Shown here: piece by piece, positions 22,750 through 23,843 of the stretch
Position numbering within the stretch: the stretch's first letter is position 1
Layout: every line of letters starts with the position of its first letter
Notes under the pieces: model-generated
Told to the model about the DNA's origin: nothing
Seen by the model: the letters and a program-made list of their open reading frames with translations, nothing else
The model's database searches: none
Made by a program: the position numbers and the translations under genes
DNA from: Haliea sp041746975
GTDB lineage: Bacteria; Pseudomonadota; Gammaproteobacteria; Pseudomonadales; Halieaceae
Length of the DNA stretch: 23,843 bases
Reading direction: 5' to 3'
Assembly: GCA_041746975.1 (NCBI GenBank)
Contig: JBGTGB010000089.1
Span: forward strand, 1-23,843

Positions 22750-23657
22750 ACCAGAGACAACAGATTCCCGTGCACATGCTGGACCCACGCAGTGGCGAGG
22801 ACGGCGAAGGCAGTCTCCAGGTGCACCTGGATCCGGAGCTCAATATTGGCAAGGCGAAAGTCTTCGCCGTGTACGGCAAGGGGGGAATCGGCAAGAGCAC
22901 CACCACTTCCAACCTGTCGGTGGCATTTTCCCTGATGGGCAAGCGCGTCATTCAGATCGGCTGCGATCCCAAGCACGATTCCACCTTCACCCTGACCAAG
23001 GCGCTGATGCCCACGGTGATCGACGCCCTGGAAGCGGTGGATTTTCACTCCGAGGAATTGCGTGTTGAGGACTTCTGCTTCGAGGGCTACAACGGCGTCA
23101 TGTGCGTAGAGGCCGGCGGCCCCCCCGCAGGCACCGGCTGTGGCGGCTACGTAGTCGGCCAGACCGTAAAAATGCTCAAGCAACACCATCTGCTGGAAGA
23201 CGCCGATGTGGTGCTGTTCGATGTCCTCGGCGATGTAGTGTGCGGCGGCTTCGCCTCTCCCCTGCAGCACGCAGAGCGAGCGCTGGTGGTCACCGCCAAT
23301 GACTTCGATTCGATCTTCGCCATGAACCGGATTGCCTCGGCGATCGAGGCCAAGGCGAAGAACTACCCGGTGCGCCTGGGCGGCGTGATCGCCAACCGCA
23401 GCGCCAATACCGACGAGATCGACCGCTTCAATGCGGCGGTCGGCCTCAAGCGCCTCGCCCACTTTCCGGACCTGGATATTATCCGCCGCTCGCGGTTGAA
23501 GAAATCGACCCTGTTCGAAATGGAGTCCGGGCCAGGGTTGGAAGAGGTCAAGCAGGAGTACATGGACCTGGCCGGACGGCTGTGGGCCGGCACCGAGGGT
23601 CTGCCGATAAAGCCAATGAAGGACCGCGACCTGTTTGATTTCCTGGGATTCGACTGA
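22746..23657 (+). CDS. bchL: Light-independent protochlorophyllide reductase iron protein BchL
   Basis: NifH-like ATPase that donates electrons to BchNB. The 303-residue sequence has the P-loop GKGGIGKS (44-51), switch GCDPKHDST (72-80), and the two cysteines that share the interdimer [4Fe-4S] cluster: Cys120 in VMCVEAGGPPAGTGCGG and Cys166 in DVVCGGF. The ATG at 22746 overlaps the bchH stop (ATGA) and is preceded by GAGGAGG, the strongest ribosome binding site in the operon; the frame is open 33 bp further upstream but without such a signal. A strong site fits the need for more iron protein than NB component. The stop shares one base with the bchM ATG. Confidence 0.98.
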   Translation: MNQRQQIPVHMLDPRSGEDGEGSLQVHLDPELNIGKAKVFAVYGKGGIGKSTTTSNLSVAFSLMGKRVIQIGCDPKHDSTFTLTKALMPTVIDALEAVDFHSEELRVEDFCFEGYNGVMCVEAGGPPAGTGCGGYVVGQTVKMLKQHHLLEDADVVLFDVLGDVVCGGFASPLQHAERALVVTANDFDSIFAMNRIASAIEAKAKNYPVRLGGVIANRSANTDEIDRFNAAVGLKRLAHFPDLDIIRRSRLKKSTLFEMESGPGLEEVKQEYMDLAGRLWAGTEGLPIKPMKDRDLFDFLGFD

Positions 23658-23843
23658 TGCCAGACACAAGCTATCAACAGCGCCGCGCCGAGATCGAAAC
23701 GTACTTCGACCGCACCGCTGCGGACGCCTGGTCCCTGCTCACCTCGACCGCCCCCGTTGGCCGCATTCGCCAGACCGTACGCGCGGGCCGGGACCGCATG
23801 CGTGCCACCCTGCTGGACTGGCTGCCCGCCGATCTCAGCGGCA
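23657..23843 (+). CDS. bchM: Mg-protoporphyrin IX methyltransferase BchM (partial, 5' end)
   Basis: The first 62 codons match BchM, the SAM-dependent O-methyltransferase that makes Mg-protoporphyrin IX monomethyl ester, the substrate of AcsF. The N-terminal pattern ETYFDRTAADAWSLLTS followed by VGRIRQTVRAGRDRMRATLL is characteristic. The SAM-binding motif lies beyond the window edge. The ATG overlaps the bchL stop (TGATG) without a clear ribosome binding site, pointing to coupled translation. In related clusters bchM is followed by lhaA and puhA, so the operon probably continues to the right. Confidence 0.93.
   Translation, partial: MPDTSYQQRRAEIETYFDRTAADAWSLLTSTAPVGRIRQTVRAGRDRMRATLLDWLPADLSG

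Noticed and set aside
22650..23669. Long minus-strand open frame (339 codons) opposite bchL
   Set aside because: It overlays a highly conserved gene and the end of bchH; no domain or promoter of its own.
1..23843. Mobile elements, CRISPR arrays, tRNA or rRNA genes
   Set aside because: No transposase or integrase reading frame, no regularly spaced repeats, and no recognisable tRNA or rRNA sequence was seen on either strand.

Overview
The window is most likely chromosomal DNA from an aerobic anoxygenic phototrophic proteobacterium. The gammaproteobacterial OM60/NOR5 (Halieaceae, Congregibacter-like) group is my best guess. The reasons are a compact bacteriochlorophyll a gene cluster in the order bchP-bch2-bchG-ppsR / bchF-N-B-H-L-M, an acsF-type oxygen-dependent cyclase, a stand-alone BLUF photoreceptor, and GC-rich coding sequence. 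The assignment is inferred from gene content and order, not from a marker gene.

Left part (1 to about 8.3 kb, all on the minus strand): a cell-surface and secretion block. Reading in the direction of transcription it holds a large autotransporter with three Ig/cadherin-like repeats, an RTX-repeat calcium-binding exoprotein, a PrtD-type type I secretion ABC transporter, its HlyD/PrtE adaptor, and the 5' two thirds or so of a CynX/NimT-type MFS exporter that runs off the left edge. Gaps are 43 bp, 42 bp, a 4-bp overlap and 29 bp, so the last four or all five genes may be one operon. The RTX protein is the obvious cargo of the transporter. No TolC-type outer-membrane channel gene is present.

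Centre (8.3 to 10.4 kb): a short BLUF blue-light sensor gene (minus) and acsF (plus) are divergent. Their 184-bp gap carries overlapping promoter-like elements and a TGT-N12-ACA operator of the PpsR/CrtJ type. acsF converges on a 90-residue membrane protein gene of unknown function that follows bchP.

Right part (10.4 kb to the end): a minus-strand group, ppsR, bchG, bch2 (PucC family), bchP and the small membrane protein gene, and a plus-strand operon bchF-bchN-bchB-bchH-bchL-bchM (bchM cut by the right edge). Together these cover Mg chelation (BchH), O-methylation (BchM), ring E closure (AcsF), dark protochlorophyllide reduction (BchLNB), vinyl hydration (BchF), tail attachment (BchG) and tail reduction (BchP). 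Most junctions overlap or nearly touch, so translation is probably coupled.

The most informative regulatory signal is a repeated design. The bchG and bchF promoters both read TTGACA-N17-TAAATT, and each is covered by two PpsR-type 18-bp sites separated by exactly 8 bp. A similar but weaker pair (7-bp gap) lies between BLUF and acsF. The PpsR encoded here keeps the cysteine next to its DNA-binding helices but has no cysteine in the PAS1 region where CrtJ/PpsR normally carry their other redox cysteine. The BLUF protein has the photoactive residues of AppA at the same residue numbers but none of AppA's C-terminal part. A BLUF-PpsR light and redox circuit with different parts from the Rhodobacter AppA-PpsR pair is the main hypothesis raised here. 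No rRNA, tRNA, IS element, CRISPR array or convincing terminator was seen.
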